Origin: Cavenderia fasciculata
Taxonomy: Eukaryota > Evosea > Eumycetozoa > Acytosteliales > Cavenderiaceae
Assembly (NCBI RefSeq): GCF_000203815.1
Contig: NW_004457723.1
Location: 1,178,001-1,242,000, forward strand
DNA length: 64,000 bases
Reading direction: 5' to 3'
The position numbers and the translations under genes are program-made. The notes under the pieces are model-generated. The model saw only the letters and a program-made list of their open reading frames with translations. It did no database searches and was not told where the DNA came from. Position 1 is the first letter of the stretch. Each line of letters starts with the position of its first letter. Below, piece by piece: positions 1-12,676 of the stretch.

Positions 1-787
1 TATAAATAATATTTTAAAATTTACAATAACAAATATTTGAAGAGGAGGTTGAAAATGTATGTAAGAGAGAGAGAGAGAGAGAGAGAATAATTAAAAAGTT
101 TAATATTAATAATATTATTGATTGACGTTGTACATTAAAAATTGTGTCACACAAACAAACCAATCTAATTTAAATTTAGAGTATCCAAGGTTGAAAATTT
201 CAACAGCCAATCAATGTATGATGATCAGATTAAGCAGGAGTAAAGGTAGAACAGGTGTATAGGTAGAGCAGGTGGTGGTGGTGGTGATGGTCAGTTGAGT
301 AGGTGGGTGGTTTGATTGGTTTTCGTTTGTTCTCTACGATCGATCAACCACATGGACACACAAAACTCATTCATTATTATAAATACCCCACCCCCTCTAA
401 ACACCACACACCAGACACACCACTCAACTTGTCATTTGGTTGCAATGATTGCACCTCTTGAATTGATTCTCCCCAAACCACCATATTTTGTTGTGGTTCC
501 GACTCATCAACAACGAAAATTCGATGATGATCGATATTCCGACAACATCATTTGGAACTCTTTCTCCCCACTCACTCACCCCCACATCCCCCTTCCTTCA
601 CTTTTTGCAATATCTTTTATAGATAGATACTAAGATTGTATATATATATATATATATTAAAAGATAAAGAAGACTAGTTAGTGAACTTGAACAAAAGACT
701 TGAAAAGTTGAACTTTTCAAATCATCATTCATACTTTCCAAGTTTATATATATATATATAATAACAGCACAATCAATCCCCGCTTGA
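1..787. other. 5' intergenic region upstream of glycerol kinase
   Basis: This stretch has no convincing gene. It holds a short GA repeat near 68-87, a GGT-rich stretch near 270-305 and AT runs near 639-657 and 746-760. An open frame at 316-633 is low-complexity and reads like translated non-coding DNA. The last few hundred bases probably carry the promoter of the downstream glycerol kinase gene, but no specific element was recognised. Confidence 0.5.
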
Positions 788-2858
788 ATGTTAGTGAACA
801 ACACCTTAAGACAACATACCACCACCACCACCACTAGATATTTATTAAAGTCATTGTTGCTGCATCAATCAACTGCAGTAGTATATTACTACTCCTCATC
901 TTCTTTTATCTTTGAAAAGAACAATCAATCAACTACTTCAACAACAACAAGTATAATAGACAAGAAGAACGAAAGTTCTACAATTCGATTGAACCAACCA
1001 CAACAACAACAATATCGTTATTTTAGTAGTAGCAGTCTTCTTGGTACAAAGAATAAGAAGAATCAATCAAAAGAAAAGATGGTATTTGTAAAACCTTATG
1101 TAGGTGCAATCGATCAAGGTACCTCAAGTACAAGATTCATGTTGTTTGATAGTAATGGTCAAACCGTATTATCTCATCAAATCCTATTACCTCAACACCA
1201 TCCAAATCCTGGGTATGTAAATTATAAAAGTAGAAGTAGAAGTAGAAGTAGAATTACTTTCCAGATTGATGATTAACTCTTTTCTTTCATTCTTTCCTTG
1301 ATTCTTTTTTAGATGGGTAGAACATGATGGTAAAGAGATTATAAAATTTACAAATGAATGCATTGAAAATGTCATGCAAGAGTATTATAGATTGGGATTA
1401 GGTGAAAAGAGTGATATCAAGGCTATTGGTATCACCAATCAACGTGAAACCACCATTGCTTGGAATAAAAACAATGGACAACCATACCATCATGCTGTGG
1501 TTTGGTGTGACACTCGTACCAGTAGTCTAGTATCTAGATTCACTGAAAAGGCTGCTAAACTTGCCAAATACAAGGATCTATCAGACGAAGAAAGAGACAA
1601 TCAATCAAAGAATCATCTACGTCAATTATGTGGTCTACCCATCAATAATTACTTTAGTGCTCTTAAAATGAGATGGTTAATTGAAAATGTAAAAGAATTA
1701 AATCATCTCTCTCAACCAAAAGATCAAAAAGAAGAGGAGGATGTAATAATGGGAACTATAGATTCATGGTTGGTTTGGAATTTGACAGGTGGTGGAGTAC
1801 ATATTACTGATGTAACCAATGCATCTCGTACAATGTTGATGAATTTAAAAACTTTACAATGGGATAAAGATATTTGTGAGTATGTATCAACAAAATGAAA
1901 TCAAAATCAATCAAAAGAAACTATTCATTATCCATTATTATTACGTTTATTAATTTGATTTGTTTTTTCTTTTTCTAGATTTTTAGAAGTACCAATGAAT
2001 ATATTACCAAAGATTAAAAGTTCATCAGAGATTTATGGATATATAAAAGAGGGACCATTGGAGGGGATACCAATTGGTAGTGTATTGGGTGACCAACAAA
2101 GTGCAATGGTTGGACAAATGTGCTTTAAAAAGGGACAAGCTAAAAACACATATGGAACAGGTTGCTTTTTGTTGTACAATACTGGCAATGAGATTGTACA
2201 GTCGACACATGGTCTGTTGACAACTGTATGCTATCAATTGGGCAAGGACGCCGAACCATGCTATGCATTGGAGGGGTCGGTGGCGGTAGCTGGTGCCGGT
2301 GTCAAATGGTTGGTTGATAACTTGGGTATTGCATCATCGGCCGATGAAGTTGAAGAGCTTGCCGGCAAGGTAGAGAATAATGCCGGTGTTTACATTGTCC
2401 CTGCATTTTCGGGACTATTTGCACCGTATTGGAGAGACGATGCTCGTGGTGTCATTGTTGGTATGACACATCAAACTAATCGTTGTCACATTGCACGAGC
2501 AATGTTGGAGAGTACTTGTTTCCAAACACACGAAGTACTGTCGTCTATGGAAAAAGATGCTAATACCAAACTAACTGAACTTCGTGTAGATGGAGGTATG
2601 ACCAAGAATGAACTACTCATGCAGATGCAGTCCAATATCTTGGGATTGCCAGTTGTCAAGCCATACAACTCTGAAACCACCTGTTTTGGTGCCGCCTTTG
2701 CTGCCGGTCTCACCGTCGGCGTTTGGAAACAATCCATGGAATTCAAAGTATCCCAAACTTTCACACCCTTCACCACTCCTGAATCCAATGCTATCAGAAT
2801 TAAAGAATGGCATAAAGCAGTATCCAAATCAATTAATTGGGTTGAAAAGAGTTATTAA
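788..2858 (+). CDS. gk: glycerol kinase with N-terminal extension (3 exons)
   Basis: Phosphorylates glycerol with ATP to glycerol 3-phosphate (FGGY sugar-kinase family). Exons 788-1212, 1313-1879 and 1979-2858 join in frame to 623 residues. The core begins near Met98 (base 1079) with [12 protein letters not shown]. It continues through TNQRETT, CDTR, the join [30 protein letters not shown], the FGGY-type segment [10 protein letters not shown] and [10 protein letters not shown]. From Met98 the length is 526 residues, usual for the family. The first 97 residues are rich in Ser, Thr, Tyr and Arg, include RYFSSSSLL, and look like a mitochondrial presequence. Met98 could also be the start in part of the transcripts. 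The function is secure; the start and location are inferred. Confidence 0.93.
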
Positions 2859-2965
2859 AAAAATCAAATCAAATAAATAATAATAATAATAAATAATTGT
2901 TGTATTTTGTATAATAATATATATTACTTTGTTTATGTTGTTTGATTGATTGTGTTGTTTTTGAT

Positions 2966-4009
2966 TTATTTTGAAAGATCATTTAAAATTTCTTTTGCAC
3001 CTTTTTCAATGAGTTGTTGAGCAAGTTCACGACCAACTTGGTGACATGATGCAAGTGGACCGGTATGAGAGAGACGAATGGCTCTACTACCATCCAAATT
3101 TAAAACGATACCTTCAAGTGTGATTAATTGGCGTTCAACGTCGATAGATGAGATGACACCGATTGGAACGTGACATCCACCTTCCAATTCACTCAACATG
3201 GCACGTTCAGCGATACAACAACTGGCGGTATCCTTGTCGTTGAGTGGTTCCAACAATGACATGATCAATGGATCATTTGAACGACACTCTATACCCAATG
3301 CACCTTGACCGACTGCATAGAGTGATACGGTTGGTTGAATAATCTCTGTGATTCTATCGGTCCATCCCAAACGTTCCAAACCGGCAACCGCCAGAATCAT
3401 TCCATCATACTCTCCACTCTTTTCCAACTTTTCAAATCTTGTATTTAAATTGCCTCTAATGTCTTTGAATTGCAAGTGTGGATAGGCACGTTTCAATTGA
3501 CTCACTCTTCTTAGTGATGATGATCCAATAATTGCACCCTCTGGTAATTCAGCCAATGTACATGTTGGTCTATGTTTACTTGCATTTACTATAAATGCAT
3601 CCAAACAATTTTCTCTTTTTGTTATTGCTCCTAATCCTAATCCTTCTGGGAATCTAAAAAAAAAAAGAAACAAACAAATAAATAAGTTAATCATTAAACA
3701 TATATATTATATATATATATATCTTTATTTATATACATACTTTGTTGGTATATCTTTTAATGAATGTACAGCTATATCGATATCACCAGATATCATTAAA
3801 TCTTCTAGTTCCTTTGTAAATAGACCTTTGTCACCAATCTTTGATAGAGCAACATTGAGTACACGATCACCTACAGTATCCAAAGTCTTTAATTCAAAGT
3901 TGTATTTTGATCCATGTAATTCTTTCAATCTATCAATCACATGATGTGTTTGAACCAATGCTAATTGTGATTTACGTGATCCTATATAAACTGTTTTCTT
4001 ATCAGACAT
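2966..4009 (-). CDS. hemC: porphobilinogen deaminase (hydroxymethylbilane synthase)
   Basis: Joins four porphobilinogen molecules into hydroxymethylbilane in heme synthesis. Exons 4009-3741 and 3653-2966 (minus strand) give 318 residues, the usual size. Visible family features are the N-terminal [42 protein letters not shown] continuing across the intron into FPEGL, the segment [11 protein letters not shown], and the cofactor loop [12 protein letters not shown], whose Cys carries the dipyrromethane cofactor. I prefer the start MSDKK at 4009. An in-frame Met eight codons upstream is possible but adds an unlikely segment. The gene is convergent with glycerol kinase; their stop codons lie about 107 bases apart. 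Confidence 0.95.
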
Positions 4010-4834
4010 TCTTTTATATATATTATTAAACAAATATATTTGTATGTTTATTATAATTATTTGATCAACTGATAATGAACAGCACTGATTGTGAAGTTAA
4101 ATTAATGGGGTACAATTTAATATGATTCACACGACCCCCTCTGAATTTTGGTTTAAAAAATCTGTAAGACGAAAGAGGATCATGTATCAAACCATTCTTG
4201 GTTATAATTTGAAACAAGTGTTTGGATACTTTTAATTCAACTAGTAGATTGTATATATATATATATCATTCTTTTTAAAAAGAAGAGAGTATAGTATGTA
4301 AGATGAACAGTAATAGCCAAGCTAGATAGATAGATATAAAACATATAATATATCACTGGTTCCTTCTTGTCTGAAAGTAATCATTCTAAACTAGTGCCAA
4401 CAGGTGGCTCACTCACCTAAAGATATATATAAGGTAAGGGGAGGGATTATATATTTTTAAGATTGTCTGATAGTGCAGGGTTGCGTGCAGAAGAGGACAG
4501 TATTGACCAATACTTTTTTTAGACCATTTGTCCTCAAACCTCCCAATTATAAGAAAAAAGTATTTTTTTGGATCGAAAAGTCTGACGATGAAAGTAATGA
4601 AAAAAGGTTCGATCAATATTCTGCATCACTTAGCATTGTTGAGCATTGTTATACTACTACTATTATTACCTACCGTTTATTTATTTATTTATATTTATAT
4701 ATTTATTTATTTGTATCATTACATCAAGATCAAATCTTTTGTTCTTGTAATCAATTTCTCTAGTTTAAGGAACAGCAGCTGCATCATTCAGTGTCAGTCA
4801 ATAATACATTTGAGGGAAAAGAGAGAGAAAAACC
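4010..4834. other. divergent intergenic region, hemC / RhoGAP
   Basis: About 820 bases between two divergent starts. Overlapping open frames near 4413-4851 on both strands are AT-rich low-complexity shadows. T-rich runs and TATATA stretches near 4254-4266 and 4422-4432 are the only structure seen. The region probably contains both promoters. Confidence 0.4.
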
Positions 4835-6754
4835 ATGGATACATATGTTGAAGATTTTACAATGCAGGTGATCAGTATTCGTGATACACTAAGATCAAGA
4901 AAACTAGGAGCCAAAAGTAAAAAGGTGTTTGATCTAATGGTCACTACCAATGGCAAATCATTCACTCTAGAAATCACTCAAAAAAAGTTGAACAAGTTAA
5001 TGTCAGAGGTAAACAAGAGAATAAATCAATAGAATAGAATTATACCATTCGATATACTTAACTTTATTTATTTCTATATTTTTTTTAGATAAAAAAAGAA
5101 TTATATAATGTACAATTACCAAATATAACTATAAATTCTGGAGCAACCGATGAATTGATAGCATTGTTTCATATGATATCAAATAATCCAAAGATGGCAA
5201 GATCAAATGCATTGTTAAAGTTTGTAGAGAAACATGGTAACAAGGCGTTGAGTAAGGCCTTTGTGACGGAAGAGTTTTTAAAGGACTCTAATTTTAGTGG
5301 AGTGTTGTTAAAGTTTAAAAACAAACACAAGGTCACTAAAAAGGAACGTCTTTGCTTTATCAAATACAATAGAATGCTGTACTATTACACAATGTCAAAA
5401 GAGGTAAAGGGTTCGATTTGTTTGGATGATTGTGTCGTTCAAAAAGAGTCTACCCCTGGATCATTCCTCTTGCAAACACCTACCAGTGGTAAATATCTTT
5501 TTGTTGCACAATCTGCTGCAAATGCTGATCAATGGATGGCAGCTCTCAAAGATGCAATCAGTTTCTGTGCAAAATCAAAGCTTTGTGTATCTGGTCAACT
5601 TTCATGTACCATTGTCAAAGGTAGAAGTCTAACTGCCAAAGATCTAACCGGTACATCTGATCCATTTGCAATTGCAAAGATCGAAGGTCAACAATCAAAA
5701 ACTCAAACTATTTATAAAACTTTAAATCCATCTTGGAATGAAAGTTTTGTTTTGTATGTAAAAAGAGAAAAGAAACATTTATTTATTTATTTATTCATCT
5801 ATTTATTCATCTATTTATTCTTTTATTTTTATTTATATTTAGTTATATATCAAAGAATCAAGGATATTTTTATATATTGGTATGGGATGAAGATAAATAT
5901 AGTGCATCTGATTTTATTGGAAAGGCAGTGATTCCATTGTCAGCACTACCACAAGGACAAGATTCATTGTTGTATTTGCCAATGACACCAAAGACCTCTA
6001 AAAACAGTGTAAAGGGTGATATTTGTGTGCGATTAAAATACTCTTATTCAATGGACAATCCACCTCAAGGTGCACAATCACCAATATTTGGACAAGCACT
6101 TACCACTTTTGAGAACCGTCCAGACATTAGCAAAGATAGTGTACCAACATTTATCTATGAATGTGTAACATTTTTTGAAAAACATGGAGCTCGTGAAGAA
6201 GGTATTTTTAGAATTTGTGGATCTTCTCTGGAAATTAAAAGTTTAAAACAACAAATTGATATGGGTCAAACTATATCCTATACCCCAGATGCTGTTCATT
6301 CAATAGCAGGTGTTTTTAAATTATATTTTAGAGAATTACCTGAACCTATTTTAACTTTTGGTAAAGAAAGAATAAGAAAAAATAAGAAGAAGAGGAAAAA
6401 AAAATAGACAAAGTAGTTGGATACTAACTAAAATATATTTAATTTATATTTTTAGATAAATATGAATCATTTATGACATTGGGATCATCAATGAATATTA
6501 AACAAGCAACAACATTGGTTAAATCATTACCAAAAGGAAATCAAACATTACTTTTTATATTATTACCTTTTCTCAATTTTATGGGTAAAGCTGAAAATGG
6601 AAATATGATGAATTATGCCAACTTGGCCATCGTTTTTGGTCCAGCTTTTTTAAGACCTCTAGTAGAAACCAATGACTCTATTCTCAAAATCAACATTGTC
6701 AACGAGATTACAAGAAAATTAATTGAATTATCACCTCAACTTTTTGTTGTTTAA
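4835..6754 (+). CDS. PH-C2-RhoGAP domain protein (4 exons)
   Basis: Predicted GTPase-activating protein for Rho/Rac proteins. Exons 4835-5008, 5089-5753, 5843-6360 and 6456-6754 give 551 residues. An N-terminal helical part (1-120) is followed by a PH domain (about 127-218, with the closing Trp in NADQWMAALKDAI). Next comes a C2 domain (about 228-340, LTAKDLTGTSDPFAIA, NPSWNESF, VWDEDKYSASDFIG), then a RhoGAP domain (about 362-551). The arginine finger is in EEGIFRICGS, near Arg403. The join TFDKYESF over the last intron is clean. PH and C2 domains suggest membrane-lipid and calcium-dependent recruitment. The target GTPase cannot be told from sequence. The alternating low-complexity intron 5754-5842 is read through by naive ORF calling. 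Confidence 0.9.
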
Positions 6755-7188
6755 AAAGAAGAATCTTCCTTATTACCCTATATAACCCAAACCTGTCATA
6801 TATACAAATATATATTATTTATTCCAAACCACCCACCACCCTTACACTTATATATTAATATTTCTTTTTAATAGTTAAAGAAAATAAATATACATTTTTT
6901 TTTAGAATTGTTGTATTATTAAATTAAAGGTTGTCTATTTATTTATTTTTGTACAATGGGGAAAAAAGCAAAAAAGTCTTTTGGTTAGTTTGAGATAAAT
7001 TATTAATATTGCTATTATTTGTTACTATTTGTTATTATTTAAAAACAAGTGACGAGAAAACTGGTGATTGATTATTATTGGTGATTGTTATTATTAGTAG
7101 GAAGGAGTTATTATTATTATTATTATTATTAGTTCTATACATTTAGTTGGATTATAAATAAGATTGGGATTTGTTTTTTTTTGTTTGT
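6755..7188. other. convergent 3' region, RhoGAP / Wee1
   Basis: The 3' ends of two convergent genes face each other here. The stretch is AT-rich, with a TTA repeat near 7108-7132 and likely polyadenylation regions. No gene was seen. Confidence 0.4.
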
Positions 7189-8695
7189 TTAAAATAGTTT
7201 TCTTTGTAATCTTCTTGGTTGCTCTATTTTCTTTTTTGCTTCAACAATTTCTTTGACCTTGTCCAATTCCAATATTTGTTTGATGGTTATTCGACTGGCT
7301 GGATTAGTTTCCATCATGGAGACGATTAAATTCCTAAGTGTTGGAGAGACCTCGCAGTCATCTGGGAAGGGCACTTGCCCCTCACGAAGATTACGCCACC
7401 ATTGTCCTCCCTGAGGCAAATCATAATTGGTGGCAGCTTCCAAAATGGTAATACCAAAACTAAATACATCTGCAGCCGTACTAACTTGATCATCCAATAA
7501 TTCCAATGCCATATAAACTTTATCTCCTTCTGTATCACCATTTGTTGTTGATACTCCAAAATCTATATAGAAACAAAGGTAAATAATTAATTAAATATTT
7601 CTTTTTTCTTTTTCTTTTTCTTTTTTTGTTTTCTTATAGTTTACCACAAATTTTTAAATTACCATCATTTGAAAATAATAAGTTTTCTGGTTTAATATCA
7701 AGATGAATGATATTATGATTATGTATGTGTTCTAGTCCACGAGCAATATCTGCAATATAACGCCATAGTGTTTCTTCGTCGATGGCCTTGTCAACACGAC
7801 GATTTAGTTCATCTTTGAGACTACCCTTTTCGCACAATTCTTGTTGGATGTATAAATGTGCGCCTTCTTCCCATGCAGCTTTTATAATGGAAATGTTTGG
7901 ATGGTGTCCCAACACCATCCCCTTTTCAATCTCTTGTAGTTGTTCGTTACGTGTCTTGGTCTCCCATATTGGACGTTTGCTCTTTTTAATGGCATACATG
8001 CAATCGTCAATGAGTGACTTTGCTTTCCAAACCTCGCCAAAACATCCTTCTCCCAACTTTTGGATATATACAAAATGCGAAGACGAAGACTTTGTTCGTT
8101 TTCGTTGTGTCAAAAAGTGTACAGGGTTGACAGTATCACCATTCGAGTTGATGGTAAAGTCGTATTTTTCAGCCTTGTTGGCTGGAGATCGTAGCGGTGT
8201 CTTGGTCGGCGCTTTAGGACATTGCATCGATTTTGATGGAGTGATTGATATTTGTTGAGTGTATTGATGTTGTAGTCCTGCAGGTGGAACATTCTCATCA
8301 TTATTGTTTTTGTTTTGTTGTGAATCTTCTAATGGTTGAGTTCCAGTTCCTTCATCATCTGTATCATCTCCATTATTATTATTATTATCCAATTGATTTA
8401 AACTATTTTGATTTTGACCAAATGTACCAATTGGTTTCATTGGTATTGTCATCATCATAGTATTCATATTACCATTACTAATATGATCATAGTTGTTGAT
8501 GTTGTTGTTGTTGTTATTCACTGCAGAAGATAGATGATGCATTTCACCTAGCACACCACCATCGTGATTAAACTTGTCGCGATCAGTACCAATTGTTTTT
8601 GTAGCGACGTTTGATAGTGGTGTATCTTTCTTTTTTTTTAAAACCATCACCGGTTCATCAAACGCGGTTTGATCGGGGAGTATTCTACCAATCAT
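7189..8695 (-). CDS. wee1: Wee1/Myt1-type protein kinase
   Basis: Predicted cell-cycle kinase of the Wee1 group, which inhibits Cdk1 by phosphorylating it. Exons 8695-7645 and 7562-7189 give 474 residues. The first 200 residues are a disordered N/Q-rich regulatory region with SP/TP sites (SPANK, TPLRS). The kinase domain runs from about 208: Gly loop LGEGCFGEV, lysine in YAIKKSK, and the catalytic loop HLDIKPENLL with the Leu that marks Wee1-group kinases (Asp333). The DFG motif is split by the intron (C350-DFG). The usual APE triplet reads ALE (MALELL), a looseness seen in this group. The function is inferred from the catalytic loop and overall layout; Wee1 and Myt1 are not separated here. 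Confidence 0.88.
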
Positions 8696-9065
8696 CTCGT
8701 TCTTTAATGTTGTTGATTATTGTACTACTTTATTAACTATGTGTTTGTGTTGTAATATATATATAAACTTGTTAAATTAAACTTTGATTCTTTACTTTAT
8801 CTCTGAAACGAAAATATATGCTTGAATCTATCTCTCTCTCTCTCTCTCTTGAAATAAATAAATAAATATGAAAAGAAAATAAATAAATGAATAAGAATTA
8901 AAAAAGCAAAAGTAATTAAAGAATCGTAATTTCCACCAAAAACAAAAAAAAGGCGCCAAAAAAAAAAAAAAAAGAAGCTGTTCATGGAACCACTCCCCCG
9001 AATTCGTTAGTTTACATTCTATTATTATGATTATTTACAATACGGTTTTTATTAATAAGTAGTCT
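8696..9065. other. intergenic, Wee1 promoter side
   Basis: About 370 bases between two minus-strand genes: the 3' end of the dioxygenase and the start of the Wee1-type kinase. It holds a CT repeat near 8829-8849 and A runs near 8958-8974. No gene was seen. Confidence 0.35.
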
Positions 9066-9692
9066 TTAATTCTTTTTAGAGGATGATGTAATATTTGTAA
9101 AAGAAGGAGCAGAATACATGATATCGGAACGCATTACAAATTTGATACCTCCAACCACTTCACTACCTTGATGTAATATATTGTGTTGGAAGATGAGAAC
9201 CATACCAGGTTTGGGTACTACATGATACTCTTTTCGATTGAGAAAGAATGTAGTCTCTCCACCTTTACATGCGTCATTTAGGTAAAGTTGAATGGTGAGA
9301 TATGATTGCTCGCCCTTTTTAGGACCTGTCTCACGAACATAGGAACCATCATGATGTGGTTCAAATTTTTGTCCAGGTGTATAACGGAGGAATCTTAGTC
9401 TTTCGTTTAGTGATATTTTGTGACGTCCATTGATTTCATCGGGGATGAGATGTTCGATTCGTTTGTATATCTTGTTGGCCATATCATCACTATCGATGAT
9501 ACAACGATCATTATTTCTAACATCGGTCATCAATACTTGTCTGCCATTTCCAACATTAACCATTGCCTGTTCATATCCAGTTTTCTCGGTCAATGCAATC
9601 CATTCATCACACTCTTCTTTTGTGAATACATCATCCACTGTAAATGCCAACAACTTTGATTCCTTTGGTAAAACTTCAACTGGTTGTACCAT
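9066..9692 (-). CDS. 2-oxoglutarate/Fe(II) dioxygenase, prolyl 4-hydroxylase-like
   Basis: Single exon, 208 residues. The fold is the P4Hc type of 2OG-Fe(II) oxygenase. The iron ligands are visible as HHDG (His113 and Asp115) and the distal His174 in ILHQGSEV, with Lys184 in GGIKFVMRSD at the usual 2-oxoglutarate position ten residues later. FLRYTPGQKFEPHHDG and LYLNDACKGGETTFF are typical of the family. The protein is short, with no signal peptide and no extra domain, so it is probably cytosolic or nuclear. The substrate is unknown. It lacks the extension expected of the Skp1 hydroxylase PhyA, so I do not call it that. Confidence 0.88.
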   Translation of the reverse strand: MVQPVEVLPKESKLLAFTVDDVFTKEECDEWIALTEKTGYEQAMVNVGNGRQVLMTDVRNNDRCIIDSDDMANKIYKRIEHLIPDEINGRHKISLNERLRFLRYTPGQKFEPHHDGSYVRETGPKKGEQSYLTIQLYLNDACKGGETTFFLNRKEYHVVPKPGMVLIFQHNILHQGSEVVGGIKFVMRSDIMYSAPSFTNITSSSKKN

Positions 9693-10053
9693 CTCTCTCT
9701 ACTTCTACTTTATGTATATAAATTAATTATGAATTATGTAATTCCTTTAGATTTGTGTACATATTTATAAATAACATTCATTAAAATCTGGAGTGCATAG
9801 TAAGAGTGATTCACCTACCCTTCTAAAATTTTTCTTTGTTTTTGGTTCGGTGATCAGCTGAAATTCGTTGAAGTCTGACCGAAAAAAATAAATTGGAAAC
9901 AATTATAATATATATTGTTTAATATTATTTTTATTTATTATTTTATACTTTAATTATTACATGTATGATGATATGTTTGATATATTATAATAATAAATCG
10001 GTAAAGGTGTGAGTAAAGAAGCCACAATTTATAAATATATATTGTGAGTGTTG
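9693..10053. other. intergenic, dioxygenase promoter side
   Basis: About 360 AT-rich bases between two minus-strand genes. Nothing specific was seen beyond TATA-like runs near 9906-9917 and 10031-10041. Confidence 0.35.
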
Positions 10054-11007
10054 TTATGATATTAGTTTGTCCAAAGCCATGGGAGAAGAGGTTGTTGTTG
10101 TTGTTGATATGGTACTAGTGTTGGTGGATGGTGGCGAAGTAGAGAGATTTGGATTTGGTTGATTTGAGTTTGAAAGATGGTAGTACCCCAATAGATTCTT
10201 TCTGTTGGTTGGAGACAACGTCGATGATGGGTTGGTGTGTTGGTGTTGATGGTTTGGTACACCACTTGCCAAACACCAACACTTTGATTCTTCGGGAATC
10301 ATTGGAATTGAATTTGGTAAAGGTGGTTTCCTAGACAATGATGATGATGTTGATGGATTATTATTATTATTATTATTTTTTTGTTGTTGTTGTTGCTGTT
10401 GTTGTAATTGTTGAAGATTAGATGTAGATGAAGCAGACCTAGCACGAGCTAAATAATTTGATGGAGAATTTAGATTTGGATTGGATACACTAAGAAATGA
10501 TGGTGTTGGTAAATGATGGTTGTTGTTGTGGCGCTGATTCAATTTTGATTTTAATATTTCATTTTCAGTCAAAAGGGATGATAATTCCTTCTCAAGAAAC
10601 TGTATATCGCTTAGAGTTTCTTGATTGCAACGTGTCAAAAAGGAAATACTCTTTTTAAGTGTCAATGTAGATAATTGAAGTTCTTGGCCCTTCTCCTCCA
10701 AATTTACAATATATTCCTTCTTTCTTGTTCTTGATAGTGCTGCTGATTGTCTATTTTTGAGTAATCTAACCTGTCGTTTTTTAACCTTATCATCTCCACC
10801 ATGTTCTTTTGATCCGACCTAAAAATAAAAAAGATTAAAGAGTTAATATATATATATTATTGGATAGGATGAATTATTATTATTATTATTATTATAGTTA
10901 CATACACTAAATATCATTGAGTCCATAGACGGAGATGAGGGAATATTATGGTGTCCATAACCACCATAATGGTGGGAAGGGGATGAAGATCCTGAACTGC
11001 TATACAT
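10054..11007 (-). CDS. bZIP transcription factor
   Basis: Exons 11007-10906 and 10818-10054 give 288 residues. The basic region lies just after the join and shows the N-x7-R signature (LLKNRQSAALSRTRKK, Asn56 to Arg64). It is followed by a leucine-zipper-like helix (EYIVNLEEKGQEL onward) to about residue 130. The basic region recalls the CREB/ATF6 group, but there is no transmembrane segment. The C-terminal half is polyQ/polyN, Ser and Pro-rich, a likely activation region. The first exon is short and Gly/His/Ser-rich. Predicted nuclear DNA-binding dimer; targets unknown. Its start faces a very long divergent upstream region, as expected for a regulated gene. Confidence 0.85.
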
Positions 11008-11013
11008 GTATTT

Positions 11014-11055
<42 letters not shown>

Positions 11056-12676
11056 TTTTAGATTGATAGATAGATATTTTATATTTATATTTGGAGATTT
11101 TTTTTTTAAAAGTAGAGTCTATGGTGAAGAAACAACAACAATTCAAATGTATGATGATATATGATATCTATCATAGATTCTGATTGATTAGAAAAAATAA
11201 TAATAATAATAATAATAAACAATAATTTAATAACAATGACTGCTAGTTTGTGTGTGTGTGTGTGATAAAGTGGATGATGGAATCAATCAAACCAAAACCA
11301 AACCATGTATTGTTATTGTTGTTTGTTGTTGTTTTTGTTGTTGTTGTAGTTGGTTGTAGTTGGAGCTTTTTTGATGATGTTATTACCCTATTTATCTCCA
11401 CGTCAGTTTGGTTTGGAATTTAATATATTGTTTCCATCATTAGCCAGCCAGTCAGATGGGTAGGTAGGTAGGTAGATAAAACAAACAACCAACATTAACA
11501 ATAGGAAGATGAAGGAAAGCAGGAGTAGGTAATAGGACCACCACCACCACCACCACCACTATTGCAATTTCATCATCATCATCATCATCATCACCCCTTT
11601 GCCGTTGTTTCATCATCATCAGCAACATCATCATCATCATAAAAAACAGCAGGCAGCAGCAGCAGCAATAGCAGCATTAACCACTACCATTACCACCCCC
11701 ATGATGATCAACCTGTGTGTAATATTATTCCTATTATATCCAAACACTAAATTTTAAATTTAGCTCTGGTGTTGAATTCTATTAGGGCAAAAAAGATGTG
11801 CTGTGTGAGTGTTTGATGGAGAGATAGTATGTGGGTGGGAGAGAGAATGAAAGTGTTTACATACTATGTTCTTCTTCTGTTTAGTTCTGTTAGTGCCTGA
11901 CCATTAACGTATTAAAAGAAATAATAATAGGAAGCGGGCTGGGAGTTTGTTTGTTTGTTTGGGTGTTACGTGTGTTTGATGCTGCTGTATGTTCAAACAA
12001 AGATGAATCTCACTAGTAAATCCAATCCCAAGCATATCGATATACCTGTACTGTACCTACCTTCATTAAGTGGATGAATGAATGTGTTATGTGTTATGTG
12101 TTATGTGGGTGATCTAGATCGCAATGATGTTATGTTATGTTATGATCCCACCACCTATCATTCTACAACTTTACTGTACGTCTATATTGCAGTGTTGTGT
12201 TACACACAAACACACCTACCCAAATTTGATTATTGATGATCATTAAAAGAATCAATAACAGATCAAAGAATCTTTCATTCATTTGAAAAGGCACATGTTA
12301 ATTAATTAATATTGGTATTGTTGCCTTGTTTGTTTGTTGAATTGATTGATTGATTGAGTTGTACAGAGTTGAGTGTTCATTATTAATAATAATGATGATG
12401 GTGACTTGGTACAAAAAAGGTAAAAGTAATGAAATTTCCTTTTTAAAAAAAAGCTCAGATATGATAAGTATCGAGTGAGCCCGATCAAACTCTCTATGAT
12501 GATGACAACACCCCATTCATTCTTTCTTTCGTTCATGATTAACTAACAAACGTTAACCTTTTTAACAACAACAACGTAAGGTAACTTTCAATTCTTTGTA
12601 CCTTTGTACTTCTTCTTCTTCTTCTTCTTCTTTGATCATCCTCTTACTCACTCTTGACCCCCTTTTAGATATAGAT
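11008..12676. promoter_or_regulatory. long divergent upstream region, bZIP / dienelactone hydrolase
   Basis: At 1.67 kb this is the longest gene-free stretch in the window. Simple repeats dominate: TA near 11027-11045, TTG/GTT near 11310-11350, GTAG near 11459-11474, CCA near 11540-11558, CAT near 11569-11592 and 11632-11640, CAG near 11650-11669. Direct repeats of TGTTATG occur near 12084-12104 and of TTATG near 12130-12145. No conserved reading frame is convincing. It probably holds the extended promoter of the bZIP gene and the leader of the hydrolase, including a plausible leader intron at 12581-12668 (GTAACT...TTTTAG). Confidence 0.45.

Noticed and set aside
316-633. Open frame of 105 codons before glycerol kinase
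   Set aside because: Low-complexity, His/Pro/Thr-rich text from simple repeats, no family look, and it lies in a promoter region.
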